IMG/VR virus record: IMGVR_UViG_3300020056_001541
Coordinates: 1-43,658 of that record
Length of the DNA stretch: 43,658 bases
Origin: a virus
Reading direction: 5' to 3' (one strand)
Shown in pieces: positions 30,472 to 39,466 of the stretch. The notes below the pieces were generated by a model, which saw only the letters and a program-made list of their open reading frames with translations, had not been told where the DNA came from and made no database searches. Position numbers and translations under genes: made by a program. The stretch's first letter is position 1. The number at the start of each line of letters is the position of its first letter.

Positions 30472-31153
30472 CCTAGACGAAGGATTTTTAGATAGCGTGA
30501 AGCAATGGTTTACAGGACCTAGTTATATTGACCGTTGGGCAGAAAAAAGAGATGACGCTGTAGGCGATATGTCAAGAAAATTTGTAAGTATGCGAGAAGA
30601 ATATGCCGACACTGAATGGGCAGAGCAAATTGCTTGTCGTATAGACACGTTTGAGGATTTTGTTTTAATCAAAGGTCGTGCTCCAAACGATCGTTCGCAA
30701 AGCCCACGTGCTGTATTAGATCCGGCAGCATGGCAAGCCAAAAATGGTAATCACAAATGTGCAATCAAAGAGTCAGTTAACGAAATGAGTGCTGGAGGAG
30801 TTACGGTAGCAGCAGTAGCAATGCCATTAGGCATGCAAAGCAGAAACGGCACTGTAACACCAAAAAAGAAGAGAAAGAAAAACGAAGGTCAGTATGGCGA
30901 AATAACACATCAGGATCAAGACGTTACACAATCCGAAGTATTGGTTAAAGGCATGGGCGTGTATAGAATGGATCAACTTGAGCAGCGCATCAAGGATAGA
31001 TTACAAAATCTTTCAACACTTATAGATAGAGGCGAGCCTGATCAAGCTGCCAAATTGTTAGCACCAAACAGCGGCACATACAAGTCATTGATTGCTATGA
31101 TGAATGCATATGCTGAAGCACATGACGATTTAGCATTTGGCGATAACAACTAG
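30458..31153 (+). CDS. Tagged virion-type protein, unknown function
   Basis: This 231-residue protein begins MKISNLDE followed by G, an (L)xE|G word matching the T4 gp21 protease consensus. The N-terminal domain (about 10-105) is helical with one Cys (IACRIDTFEDFVLIKGRAPN). A short hydrophobic Gly/Ala strip (MSAGGVTVAAVAMPLGMQSR, about 110-129) resembles a segment found in other marine T4-like phage proteins. A basic KKKRKK patch and a helical tail follow. It overlaps the previous gene by 14 bases. It is probably an inner-virion protein. Confidence 0.5.
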   Translation: MKISNLDEGFLDSVKQWFTGPSYIDRWAEKRDDAVGDMSRKFVSMREEYADTEWAEQIACRIDTFEDFVLIKGRAPNDRSQSPRAVLDPAAWQAKNGNHKCAIKESVNEMSAGGVTVAAVAMPLGMQSRNGTVTPKKKRKKNEGQYGEITHQDQDVTQSEVLVKGMGVYRMDQLEQRIKDRLQNLSTLIDRGEPDQAAKLLAPNSGTYKSLIAMMNAYAEAHDDLAFGDNN

Positions 31154-31161
31154 CTCTAACT

Positions 31162-31169
31162 GATAAATA
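31162..31169 (+). promoter_or_regulatory. T4-type late promoter (GATAAATA)
   Basis: GATAAATA lies eight bases after the previous stop and 28 bases before the ATG at 31198, with CGGAG at 31186-31190. It is partly shared with a palindrome (31167-31184). Confidence 0.65.
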
Positions 31170-31184
31170 GTATTAGTATACTAT
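31167..31184 (+). repeat. Perfect 7-bp inverted repeat in a late leader
   Basis: ATAGTAT and ATACTAT flank a TAGT loop. The repeat begins in the late promoter and covers the expected transcription start, upstream of the CGGAG ribosome site. It could be a protein-binding site or a weak leader hairpin, and being AT-only it may be chance. Confidence 0.35.
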
Positions 31185-31197
31185 TCGGAGCATTATA

Positions 31198-31551
31198 ATG
31201 ACAAAGAAAATCAAAGAAGGTTTAGCAGATCTTGCCGATCGTGCAGAACGTGATCACGAAGTTCAAATGGCACGTAGCGATCTATACAAGCTGGCCAAAT
31301 ATTCAATAAAATTACACGAAATGCTTAAAAATGTTTCAGAAGCAGAAGGCATTGAGGGATGGCAACAGGCCAAAATTACAAAAGCCGCAGACTACATTTC
31401 AAGCGTATACCATGCAATGGATTACGACATGAACATGGAAATGCCAATGGCTGCTGAAAGTGCAAAACCAAAGCGTAGAGCACCAGTATTAAGCGAAGAA
31501 GAATTCACAACATATAAAGCAAACCTAAAAGCAAAACTTCAGAGGAAATAA
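31198..31551 (+). CDS. Conserved tagged phage structural-type protein
   Basis: This 117-residue helical protein starts MTKKIKE followed by G, an (I)xE|G word. The middle (DLYKLAKYSIKLHEMLKNVS, then GWQQAKITKAADYISSVYHAMDY) is a pattern I associate with a conserved protein in marine T4-like phages that lies among head-assembly genes. The C-terminus is basic (NLKAKLQRK). It has its own late promoter and CGGAG ribosome site, so it may be abundant. Its precise role is unknown; a prohead-core or internal protein is my guess. Confidence 0.55.
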   Translation: MTKKIKEGLADLADRAERDHEVQMARSDLYKLAKYSIKLHEMLKNVSEAEGIEGWQQAKITKAADYISSVYHAMDYDMNMEMPMAAESAKPKRRAPVLSEEEFTTYKANLKAKLQRK

Positions 31552-31553
31552 TC

Positions 31554-31961
31554 ATGAAAGTAAACGAGATTGTTACTGAAGCACAACAGCTAAACGAAAT
31601 TCGTAGTTTTATTAAAGTAGGCGAGTTTCTATGGAAATATGTTCCGCTTAACGTCAAAAAGAAAATGCCATGGGGTAAAAAACCAGATGCATGGAATCCT
31701 GACGAATTTATGCAATATTTAGAGAAAACAGGTAATGCAAAACGAGATTTAGAAAATTTAATAAAAAATGTTCCTAGTGTTGAGCAACTTGCCAAGATGG
31801 AAAAACATCTTGGTGATTATCTAAAGACAAATCCAAAAGCATCTCCTGCAGGACAATATTTAATAGATGTCATAAGATTACGCAAACAAGAGTTAATTAA
31901 AATGAATCAAAGTTTTACACGTCCAGATGTAAGACCAAGAGACGATTGGAGAAACATGTAA
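31554..31961 (+). CDS. Tagged small basic protein
   Basis: This 135-residue protein begins MKVNEIVTE followed by A, then QQLNE followed by I, so two xE words lie in its first 15 residues. The rest is basic and helical (WKYVPLNVKKKMPWGKKPDA, LGDYLKTNPKASPAGQYLID). It has no Cys and no hydrophobic span. It starts two bases after the previous stop and ends in a TAATG overlap with the next gene. It could be an internal head protein contacting DNA. Confidence 0.5.
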   Translation: MKVNEIVTEAQQLNEIRSFIKVGEFLWKYVPLNVKKKMPWGKKPDAWNPDEFMQYLEKTGNAKRDLENLIKNVPSVEQLAKMEKHLGDYLKTNPKASPAGQYLIDVIRLRKQELIKMNQSFTRPDVRPRDDWRNM

Positions 31962-32611
31962 TGGATTTTCATGCACTACAGCACAAACTATTTGCGTTGG
32001 ATCCTGTAGATCCTAAAGAAGATCTAGCAAGACTCAGAGGACAGGCACAAGGTGCTGCACAAGCGCCAGTTGAGTCAGATGTAGATTACTTGCAAGAAAG
32101 TGCAAGTGTGCCAGAAGGTTCATTACAGATGGATAGAAACTACAGTGTAGCAGATTTTGCAGCACTTGCTGGTGTAAGTGAAGGACAAAAAACAGGTAGT
32201 GCAGGTCAAGCAAAAGGTAGTGATCCTATGCCCAAATTAAGCAAGCCTAGTCGCACTGGCGAACAGCCTCATCCATTAAAAGACAAACTTGTCGGCGATA
32301 GCATACAATACGAAGATGATGATCGTATTAGTGCATTAGAGCGCAGGATTGAAGCATTAGAAGCCTTGCTGAATGAAAAAGCAGTCAGTAAAAAACAGCA
32401 GCAATTCTTTGGCGTTGTAAGATCAATGCAAAAAGGCGATACACCTCCTGAGGGAGAAGCAGGAGAAGTTGCTAAAGACATGTCAAAAGCAGATGTGAAA
32501 AAAATGGCAAGCACTAAACACAAAGGATTACCGACCAGAGCTGAAAATATTGACACAAGCGATATTAAAACTAGGTTGTATGATGCACTGAATAAAAAAA
32601 TGGGCCTATAA
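31961..32611 (+). CDS. Virion protein with DUF3008-like C-terminus
   Basis: This 216-residue protein starts at ATG 31961 (TAATG overlap; a TTG at 31946 has no support). The N-terminus MDFHALQHKLFALDPVDPKE is conserved in marine T4-like phages. NYSVADFAALAGVSEGQKTG and the DPMPKL/HPLKDKLVG stretch are further recurrent blocks. A coiled segment (ISALERRIEALEALLNEKAV) precedes a C-terminal 'SKKQQQFFGVVRSMQKGDTP ... ASTKHKGLPTR' region matching the DUF3008-type domain. It is a likely virion protein. Its function is unknown. Confidence 0.65.
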   Translation: MDFHALQHKLFALDPVDPKEDLARLRGQAQGAAQAPVESDVDYLQESASVPEGSLQMDRNYSVADFAALAGVSEGQKTGSAGQAKGSDPMPKLSKPSRTGEQPHPLKDKLVGDSIQYEDDDRISALERRIEALEALLNEKAVSKKQQQFFGVVRSMQKGDTPPEGEAGEVAKDMSKADVKKMASTKHKGLPTRAENIDTSDIKTRLYDALNKKMGL

Positions 32612-35296
32612 ATGAAACTTGAACACCTTTTACTTGTAGAAAACAATCTAGCTCAATTTAGAAATGCTCCGTTCAATGCCAACGTGCTTGGACAAAGATC
32701 GGGTGCTACAGATCTACAAGTTCAAGAAATTAAACAAGCACTGAAAAAACACAGACTTGCCCTTGGAGAAAGACCAGAAGGCAGTTTGTGGAACAGTGAT
32801 CAAATGGCATGGACGGGTGACGAAAGCGGAGTATGGACAGCTGAATTGTCTCGTGCTATTAGAACCTGGAAAGAAAGTATACAAAAGCAAACCCGGGGTG
32901 TTGCAAGAGCAAAAAAGATCTCAGTAAATGATACAATAAACAACGACGAAGATTTATTCTATTTGATAGACGCAGAACTAATACCCGAAGGACAATCTGG
33001 TTTTGGATTTTTAAAGATAACCCAAGGCAGAGTTGCAAGTGAAATCAAAGCCATGTCAGCACGTATAGACTGGGCAGATGAGATTCCTGTAAAAAATGTA
33101 GATTCAATCAACAGTTTGGCAGATATGATCGACGGTATTGGTTACAATGGCTGGATTGCAATTATAACACCTATACTAAACACTAGGTTTCCTCCACCAA
33201 GAGATAATGCAAGAGTTGGTAGAGAGCGTGATGCTCTTATACAACAAATTAATACAACCACAGGCGGCTTGCGTCAATGGTATACAAATTTTAGAAGAAA
33301 AGTTTTAAGTGGTGTTCCAGAAAGTTTTAGTGTAGAAATAAATGGCAGCAAAGTGAAACTTTTGCCTGATGCTTATATGATAGTAAGGTCATTTCCGCAT
33401 AAATTGATGTTTCTTCATTTTGCAAACATTGCAAGTGCATTACTCAAGCAAGGTGCTGCCACTGACGCAGAAAGAGAGACTGCTGCTGCACAAGAAGACG
33501 CAGATCGATATGCAAATCAGCCAACCAGCACTGACATAGAATACGCGGGTCTTGCAAGAGCACTAAAAGCAGCGTTCGACAACGATTTATTAGCAGCAGT
33601 TTTACCTGGAGGCAGAGGTTACGAAAGTGACGATGAAATAATTGAAGATGTGTTCAGCAGAATAAAATCAGCAGCAGATTATGATAAAATTGCCCAAGCA
33701 TATGCAACACCCCAAATTGCAGGCGATAATGCAAACCTAGGCAAAGATCTGTCAGAACAAATGCGTCTTGAAGACTATGAAAGAATTGTAAAAATACGTT
33801 TGTCTTATGTAAGACGTATAGCACCTAAAATATTACATGCTAGAATTAATTTTGCAGGTGTAGAAAATATCACAGTAAATTTAGACAATAAAGAATATGT
33901 AATAGGTGATAGAGTATTCAACGACAAGGTGCAAATTGAACCCGAAGTGTTTGATGTAATACTTGAAGATGCAATACTGAGACAAGCAATTGAACAGTCA
34001 GGTAACACTATTCCAGACTTGTTTGTTGAGCCTAAAGATGTTCCAGACGAAATTAAATTGCGAGTTGCTAATTTGTTTATTGAAGCCATTGAAAGCACGT
34101 ATCCTGAACTTGTTCCATGGTATACCAATCAAGAACCTTTTGATAGTGTATCGTTAGATCTCGGCGGGGCAAGACTACGTGAAATAATGGCAGAATTAGC
34201 AGTGCTTGCCAATGCTGGGTCGTCGGATTCAGAAATGACACAGCGCATAGTTGATATATTAGAAAGCGATAGATTGTGGCTGGTAGGCGACGGAACGGAA
34301 GATAATAGAGGCAATGCAGCGATAACATTTGATCGTAGGTATCAATTAGAAGGCTTAGGCGGAAGGACACTGCCAGCGTCAGATTTACAGACAAATTTAA
34401 ATGATACAGATCGTGATTTGATTACAAGAATGGCCGATGACAGAAAAGACATAGTTGCTGCTGCAATGGAAGAATTGGCTGCAAAACCAAATAGCAAAGA
34501 ATATTACAAAGACAAAATCTACAACGGATTTAGAATAGAAGAAGGAAAATATCCTGATCTATTCTATAACGGAGAGGAAGCTCTTAAATCTCTTTTACTG
34601 CAAGGCACATTCCCAGATAATGATGCACCTTTTGCTATGTTAATACGTGCATTGGATGATGATGTAGCAATAGCAGCGCCTAGTGTAATTGTTGATTTGA
34701 TAGAAGAAAGTTTTGAAGGCGAAAACTGGTTAGAGAGAAGGATCACCGGCGGCACCAACGAAGAACTGTTACTAGCATTGGTTTCTACAATTAAAGACAG
34801 AACTACATATAACTGGGTAAATACTTTCTATAATGGAAATTTATTCAACGATGTAAGACAAGAAGGCAGATGGAGTAGTGACTTTGTAAAAACGCTTGCT
34901 GATGCAATTGGTGCAGATTATGCAAGAGCACAAGAGTTCAGTGTTCCAGAAGCAGCAAATAATGCCTACTTAGAATTAAGAAATACGCTAGCCGGTAATG
35001 ATTTGTCAACAATGGATCAGAATGAACTACAGCCAGTGTTTGACGCTTTCTATCGTGCTTTTGATGCTTGGGGAGAAAGTAAAATGGATCCAGCACCAGG
35101 CGAGGAAGGTGGCAATCAAATAGCAAATATGACAAACTACTGGTCAGAAGTATTGTTACCATTCTTAGAAGTTATACTAAATGCATTTCCAAATGTAGAT
35201 GATATGGACGAATTACCAGAGCCATACAGAGAACTAGCAAACTACATTTATGAATGGAGACAAAAAGTTCTTAAAGTAGGAGGCTGGGGAGAATAA
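32612..35296 (+). CDS. Large (894-aa) tagged virion protein
   Basis: The largest gene of the head-like region encodes 894 residues starting MKLEHLLLVE followed by N, matching (L)xE at residues 8-10 of a 10-residue tag like that of T4. Residues about 55-95 (GERPEGSLWNSDQMAWTGDE onward to AIRTWKESI) resemble a peptidoglycan-binding-type fold. The rest is acidic and helical without recognised catalytic motifs. In T4, large packaged proteins such as Alt are injected with the DNA; an analogous ejected or core protein is possible. A TATAAATG overlapping its start is not counted as a promoter. Confidence 0.55.
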   Translation: MKLEHLLLVENNLAQFRNAPFNANVLGQRSGATDLQVQEIKQALKKHRLALGERPEGSLWNSDQMAWTGDESGVWTAELSRAIRTWKESIQKQTRGVARAKKISVNDTINNDEDLFYLIDAELIPEGQSGFGFLKITQGRVASEIKAMSARIDWADEIPVKNVDSINSLADMIDGIGYNGWIAIITPILNTRFPPPRDNARVGRERDALIQQINTTTGGLRQWYTNFRRKVLSGVPESFSVEINGSKVKLLPDAYMIVRSFPHKLMFLHFANIASALLKQGAATDAERETAAAQEDADRYANQPTSTDIEYAGLARALKAAFDNDLLAAVLPGGRGYESDDEIIEDVFSRIKSAADYDKIAQAYATPQIAGDNANLGKDLSEQMRLEDYERIVKIRLSYVRRIAPKILHARINFAGVENITVNLDNKEYVIGDRVFNDKVQIEPEVFDVILEDAILRQAIEQSGNTIPDLFVEPKDVPDEIKLRVANLFIEAIESTYPELVPWYTNQEPFDSVSLDLGGARLREIMAELAVLANAGSSDSEMTQRIVDILESDRLWLVGDGTEDNRGNAAITFDRRYQLEGLGGRTLPASDLQTNLNDTDRDLITRMADDRKDIVAAAMEELAAKPNSKEYYKDKIYNGFRIEEGKYPDLFYNGEEALKSLLLQGTFPDNDAPFAMLIRALDDDVAIAAPSVIVDLIEESFEGENWLERRITGGTNEELLLALVSTIKDRTTYNWVNTFYNGNLFNDVRQEGRWSSDFVKTLADAIGADYARAQEFSVPEAANNAYLELRNTLAGNDLSTMDQNELQPVFDAFYRAFDAWGESKMDPAPGEEGGNQIANMTNYWSEVLLPFLEVILNAFPNVDDMDELPEPYRELANYIYEWRQKVLKVGGWGE

Positions 35297-35934
35297 TGAA
35301 TTTGGTAAATTTAAACCCTGAATTTACTGATTATCCTTACCTTACTAAGCCCATACAGAAACAATTGGTTGAAACTTTGCCTTTTAAAGACTTTGACAAA
35401 GACGGATACGAAGTTCCAACCCCACTTGAACACTTACACTATGAAGCAAATGGGGTAGAACTAAACAGAGAAATACAATTTCACATAGCACCAGTTCAAG
35501 AATGGTATAGAGACATTGAACAAAGTGAACATGGACTTGTTTTAGACCATTGCATGTTGTTGACTCGTTATGCTTTTGCAGACCAAGCAAGAGAACAAAT
35601 ACAAGACGTTTGTCGTAACCGTCCTATACTACAAAAATTATTAAACATAAAACCAAAATGGGGTATTGACTTTTCTTTAGATTATGTTACACATGAAGTT
35701 GTTATGGAGGTAATACATATCGAACAAGACTTTGATATTTTAGAAGACGCCTATGATGCAAAACAACGACTAGAAAACATAATAGACAACACTGATTGGT
35801 ATGATGGTGCTTTACAGTTGTGGAAGCGAAAAGACGAATGGGAAAACTTGTCTAGTGATGATCATAGCGATTATAAAGCACAGTTCTTTGGATGGGAAAG
35901 AGCGTTTGATAATAAAAAGGTTTTTAACACTTGA
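35296..35934 (+). CDS. Conserved phage protein, unknown function
   Basis: This 212-residue protein starts in a TAATG overlap. A strongly conserved-looking stretch, EHLHYEANGVELNREIQFHI then APVQEWYRDIEQSEHGLVLD, is followed by KPKWGIDFSLDYVTHEVVME and a C-terminal QFFGWERAF. I recognise this as a conserved gene of marine T4-like phages near the DsbA/polymerase region, but no function is known to me. No metal-binding or nucleotide motif is evident. The sigma70 promoter of dsbA overlaps its stop codon. Confidence 0.6.
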   Translation: MNLVNLNPEFTDYPYLTKPIQKQLVETLPFKDFDKDGYEVPTPLEHLHYEANGVELNREIQFHIAPVQEWYRDIEQSEHGLVLDHCMLLTRYAFADQAREQIQDVCRNRPILQKLLNIKPKWGIDFSLDYVTHEVVMEVIHIEQDFDILEDAYDAKQRLENIIDNTDWYDGALQLWKRKDEWENLSSDDHSDYKAQFFGWERAFDNKKVFNT

Positions 35935-35959
35935 CTTTTGGCCCTGATCCAATTATAAT
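35931..35959 (+). promoter_or_regulatory. Sigma70-type promoter for dsbA/DNA polymerase
   Basis: TTGACT (35931-35936) and TATAAT (35954-35959) are separated by 17 bases. AAGGAG (35973-35978) follows before the ATG at 35985. The -35 has one mismatch to consensus. It would allow early transcription of dsbA and the polymerase. Confidence 0.82.
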
Positions 35960-35984
35960 ATAACAAATAATCAAGGAGTATTGC

Positions 35985-36251
35985 ATGAGCGATAGAGTTT
36001 ATGGCCCTGACGAAAAGGCCAAGCTAGAACGTCTTGTCCGTGAAGGCGTTACAGTATTACAAGAAATTGAAGATTTACAAGCAGGATTGAAAGAAACTGT
36101 AAAAGCAGTTGCAGAAGAACTCAATGTAAAAACTAGTCTTATTAACAAAGCAATTAAAGTAGCACAAAAGCGTGACTGGAGTCGTGTGCAAGATGAGTTT
36201 GAAGATTTAGAAACTATTGTTGCAACCACAGGTTACGACAAAGATGCGTAG
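35985..36251 (+). CDS. dsbA: DsbA-like double-stranded DNA-binding protein
   Basis: This 88-residue helical protein resembles T4 DsbA homologues of marine phages: MSDRVYGPDEKAKLERLVRE, then a helix pair (EIEDLQAGLKETVKAVAEEL) and INKAIKVAQKRDW. T4 DsbA (89 residues) binds dsDNA and has been linked to late-gene transcription. This is not the disulfide oxidoreductase of the same name; there is no CxxC. It stands directly behind a near-consensus sigma70 promoter and AAGGAG. Its end overlaps the next gene by eight bases. Confidence 0.7.
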   Translation: MSDRVYGPDEKAKLERLVREGVTVLQEIEDLQAGLKETVKAVAEELNVKTSLINKAIKVAQKRDWSRVQDEFEDLETIVATTGYDKDA

Positions 36252-36525
36252 TATCATAGATTTTTTCAAGCGTAGCCACGCATTGAATCCACGTTTGTTC
36301 TACATAGAAATGGCCAGTGCCGTTAGTGTTCTTATTGCTAGTTTCTCATTGAGTATAAATGCAGCTGATCCTGACATGCGTTGGATCTATCCGTTTTTCT
36401 TTTTTGGAACAGCATGTGGGCTATATACTAATTATAAACGTAATCTTGCATTTCCATTAGTGCTAATGACTGTGTTCTTTTTCAACAACATATATGGAAA
36501 TGGTGTAGCTTGGGGTTGGTGGTAA
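36244..36525 (+). CDS. Small polytopic membrane protein
   Basis: The protein has 93 residues from ATG 36244 (a TTG at 36217 would extend into dsbA without a ribosome site). It has three hydrophobic stretches: about 18-36 (FYIEMASAVSVLIASFSLSI), 45-60 (RWIYPFFFFGTACGLY) and 68-83 (LAFPLVLMTVFFFNN). It ends GVAWGWW. It lies between dsbA and the polymerase and is expressed from the 35931 promoter. Similar small membrane proteins occur near gp43 of marine phages. Function is unknown; a membrane-linked replication or exclusion role is speculative. Confidence 0.6.
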   Translation: MRSIIDFFKRSHALNPRLFYIEMASAVSVLIASFSLSINAADPDMRWIYPFFFFGTACGLYTNYKRNLAFPLVLMTVFFFNNIYGNGVAWGWW

Positions 36526-36534
36526 GGAGATATA

Positions 36535-39216
36535 ATGCCATACGTTGATGCTTTTTTTGATAGAGACGCTGATATTATTCGTGCTGTAGAACGCAAGGAT
36601 GGTAAACGTGTTTACAATGAATATCAAGCAAAATACACATTCTACTATGAAGATCCACGTGGCAAATACAAAAGTATCTTTGGCGATCAACTGCAACGTG
36701 TGGTTTGTAAGAACACAAAAGACTTTCGCAAAGAACTTGCTATTAACAAAGGCAAGAGAATGTTTGAAAGCGATGTGAATCCAATTTTCCAGTGTTTAAG
36801 TGAAAACTACTTGAACCAAGATGCACCAAAGTTGAACGTGGCGTTTTGGGATATTGAGACTGACTTTGATCCGGATAGAGGCTTTGCTCCAGTAGAAGAT
36901 CCTTTTATGCCAATCACTGCAATTACAGTGCATTTGCAATGGCTAGACATGTTGATTACAGTTGCAATGCCACCCAAAGGCATGGACTTTGATGAAGCAA
37001 ACGCTATGTGTAAAAGTCGTTGGGGTGAAGAATGTATACTGTTTCCTAATAGCAAACAAGGCGAGTGTGATATGCTTGAAGCATTCCTTGACTTGATTGA
37101 GGATGCAGATATTCACAGCGGTTGGAACAGTGAAGGTTATGACGTTCCATATACTATCAACAGAATACAACGTGTATTGAGCAAAGATGACACAAGACGT
37201 TTTTGTTTATGGGGACAGTTGCCCAAGCGTAGAGAATATGAAAAGTTTGGTAAGATGAGCGAAACATATGACACTATTGGTAGAGTGCATATGGACTATC
37301 TCAACTTGTATCGCAAGTATACATATGAAGAACGTCACACATATAGACTAGATGCTATTGGTGAAATGGAAGTTGGCGAGAACAAGACTGTGTATGAAGG
37401 CACACTTGATCAACTTTACAATAACGACTTCGAAAAGTTTATTGAATACAACAGACAAGACGTTGCACTACTTGACAAACTAGACAAGAAACTGAGATTT
37501 ATCGATCTTGCAAATGAGATTGCACACGACAACACAGTGCTGCTACAAACAACAGCAGGTGCGGTTGCAGTGACTGAACAGGCTATTGTCAACGAAGCAC
37601 ATAGACGTGGTATGCAAGTGCCTAACAGAGTAAATCACGAAGGCAACACAGCAGCAGCAGGTGCTTATGTTGCGTTTCCAAAGAAAGGCGTGCATGAGTG
37701 GATTGGCAGTATGGACTTGAACAGTCTGTATCCAAGTATTATTCGTGCAATGAACATGGCGCCAGAAACTATCATTGGACAAATACGCCCTGATTTAACA
37801 GAAGCGTTTTTACACGAAGCTATGACACTGCAAAAAAAGTCATTTGCGGGTGCTTGGGAAGGAAAGTTTGCCACACTTGAATATGATGCTGTGATGGAAC
37901 AACGCAAGGATATTTCGTTGCACTTAGACTTGGAAGACGGCAGTAGCCATGTGTTAAGTGGTGCCGAAGTTTATAAACTAATTTTTGACAGCAACCAACC
38001 TTGGATGCTCAGTGCTAACGGCACAATCTTTACAACAGAAGTAGAAGGTGTTATTCCTGGACTGCTAAAACGTTGGTATGCTGAACGTAAGGAACTGCAA
38101 GCAAAAATGCGCAAAGCAATTGACGCAGGCAATGAAACAGAAATAGCATTTTGGGATAAAAGGCAACTTGTTAAAAAGATTAACTTGAACAGTTTGTATG
38201 GTGCTATCCTAAATCCAGGTTGTAGATTCTTTGATAAACGCATCGGACAGTCAACTACACTGACTGGTAGATGTATTGCAAAACACATGGCTGCGGAAGT
38301 TAATAAGATTATCACAGGCGAATATGATCACGTAGGCAAAGCAATCATATATGGCGATACAGACTCTGTATACTTCAGTGCATACCCTGTGCTCAAAGAT
38401 GAAATACAAGCAGGAAGTATTCCTTGGGGCAAAGACAATGTCATCACGCTGTATGACCAACTGTGTGAACAAGCAAACACAACATTCCCAGACTTCATGC
38501 GTGATGCATTCCATTGTCCACGTCCACGCAGCGAAGTTATTGCAGCTGGTCGAGAAGTTGTAGCTGACACTGGTTTGTTTATTACGAAGAAACGTTATGC
38601 AGTGCGAGTGTATGACTTGGAAGGCAATAGAACAGACAAAGACGGAAAACTAGGCAAAGTTAAGGCTATGGGCCTGGACTTGAAACGTTCGGATACTCCA
38701 GTGTTTATGCAAGACTATTTGAAAAGTTTGCTAGACATGGTATTAGAACTAAAAGACGAAAAAGAACTGCTAGATTCAATCAGTGCATTTAGACGTGAAT
38801 TCAAAGAACGGCCCGGCCATGAAAAAGGTTCACCTAAACGTGCAAACAAGATTGGACACTATCAGCGCCTTGAAGAAAAGCAAGGCAAAGCAAACATGCC
38901 CGGACATGTCAGAGCAAGCATTAACTGGAATACACTAAAACGTATGAACGGTGACAAGTATTCACAAGATATTGTAGATGGCATGAAAGTTATTGTTTGT
39001 AAACTAAAACAAAATCCACTAGGCTATACAAGTGTTGCATATCCAACAGACGAACTGCGTTTGCCAGAATGGTTCAAAGAATTGCCATTTGACAGTGATG
39101 CCATGGAAGAAGTTATTATTGATAATAAACTAGGAAACTTGATTGGCGTGCTTAACTATGACTTAGAAAGCACAAAACAAAAAACAACCTTCAATGATTT
39201 ATTTGAGTGGGGATAA
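36535..39216 (+). CDS. 43: DNA polymerase gp43 (family B)
   Basis: This 893-residue replicative polymerase (T4 gp43 is 898) has a 3'-5' exonuclease domain with DIET (106-109), NSEGYDVPY (Exo II) and YNRQDVALL (Exo III). Polymerase motifs are DLNSLYPSI (motif A, about 394-402), KKINLNSLYGA (motif B, 547-557) and YGDTDS (motif C, 606-611). It replicates phage DNA with the gp45 clamp and gp44/62 loader. GGAG lies seven bases before the ATG. All catalytic acids are present. The gene shares the promoter at 35931. Confidence 0.97.
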   Translation: MPYVDAFFDRDADIIRAVERKDGKRVYNEYQAKYTFYYEDPRGKYKSIFGDQLQRVVCKNTKDFRKELAINKGKRMFESDVNPIFQCLSENYLNQDAPKLNVAFWDIETDFDPDRGFAPVEDPFMPITAITVHLQWLDMLITVAMPPKGMDFDEANAMCKSRWGEECILFPNSKQGECDMLEAFLDLIEDADIHSGWNSEGYDVPYTINRIQRVLSKDDTRRFCLWGQLPKRREYEKFGKMSETYDTIGRVHMDYLNLYRKYTYEERHTYRLDAIGEMEVGENKTVYEGTLDQLYNNDFEKFIEYNRQDVALLDKLDKKLRFIDLANEIAHDNTVLLQTTAGAVAVTEQAIVNEAHRRGMQVPNRVNHEGNTAAAGAYVAFPKKGVHEWIGSMDLNSLYPSIIRAMNMAPETIIGQIRPDLTEAFLHEAMTLQKKSFAGAWEGKFATLEYDAVMEQRKDISLHLDLEDGSSHVLSGAEVYKLIFDSNQPWMLSANGTIFTTEVEGVIPGLLKRWYAERKELQAKMRKAIDAGNETEIAFWDKRQLVKKINLNSLYGAILNPGCRFFDKRIGQSTTLTGRCIAKHMAAEVNKIITGEYDHVGKAIIYGDTDSVYFSAYPVLKDEIQAGSIPWGKDNVITLYDQLCEQANTTFPDFMRDAFHCPRPRSEVIAAGREVVADTGLFITKKRYAVRVYDLEGNRTDKDGKLGKVKAMGLDLKRSDTPVFMQDYLKSLLDMVLELKDEKELLDSISAFRREFKERPGHEKGSPKRANKIGHYQRLEEKQGKANMPGHVRASINWNTLKRMNGDKYSQDIVDGMKVIVCKLKQNPLGYTSVAYPTDELRLPEWFKELPFDSDAMEEVIIDNKLGNLIGVLNYDLESTKQKTTFNDLFEWG

Positions 39217-39217
39217 A

Positions 39218-39466
39218 ATGAGTGATGAACAAAAGCTAATACTTATTACAGACTTTATAGAACAAAAATTACGCAAAGAACAAGAGCTTGAATACTATCT
39301 CAAAGAACTAGAGGAACTACAACGTAAAATAGGTTATCTGCGACGTGAAGTAAGTTTAACAAACACAATTATTAATATGATAAAAACAGAAACCGTTTAT
39401 GATATTAAGGAACAAATGATTGCAAATGACGATAACATTATAAAATTACCAGAGGACGACAAGTGA
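39218..39466 (+). CDS. Small coiled-coil protein
   Basis: This 82-residue protein starts at ATG 39218, one base after the polymerase stop, with GGGG at 39209-39212 as ribosome site; an upstream in-frame ATG (39194) lies inside the polymerase. It is a long amphipathic helix (FIEQKLRKEQELEYYLKELE, ELQRKIGYLRREVSLTN) with heptad Leu spacing and an acidic tail. It overlaps the next gene by four bases. Such proteins often form dimeric adaptors; nothing more can be said. Confidence 0.6.
   Translation: MSDEQKLILITDFIEQKLRKEQELEYYLKELEELQRKIGYLRREVSLTNTIINMIKTETVYDIKEQMIANDDNIIKLPEDDK

Noticed and set aside
32607-32614. TATAAATG resembling a late promoter at the start of the 894-aa gene
   Set aside because: The last base mismatches and the motif includes the start codon itself, so a transcript from it would lack the start.
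35985-36251. DsbA as thiol-disulfide oxidoreductase
   Set aside because: There is no CxxC, no signal peptide and only 88 residues. The name refers to the T4 DNA-binding protein.
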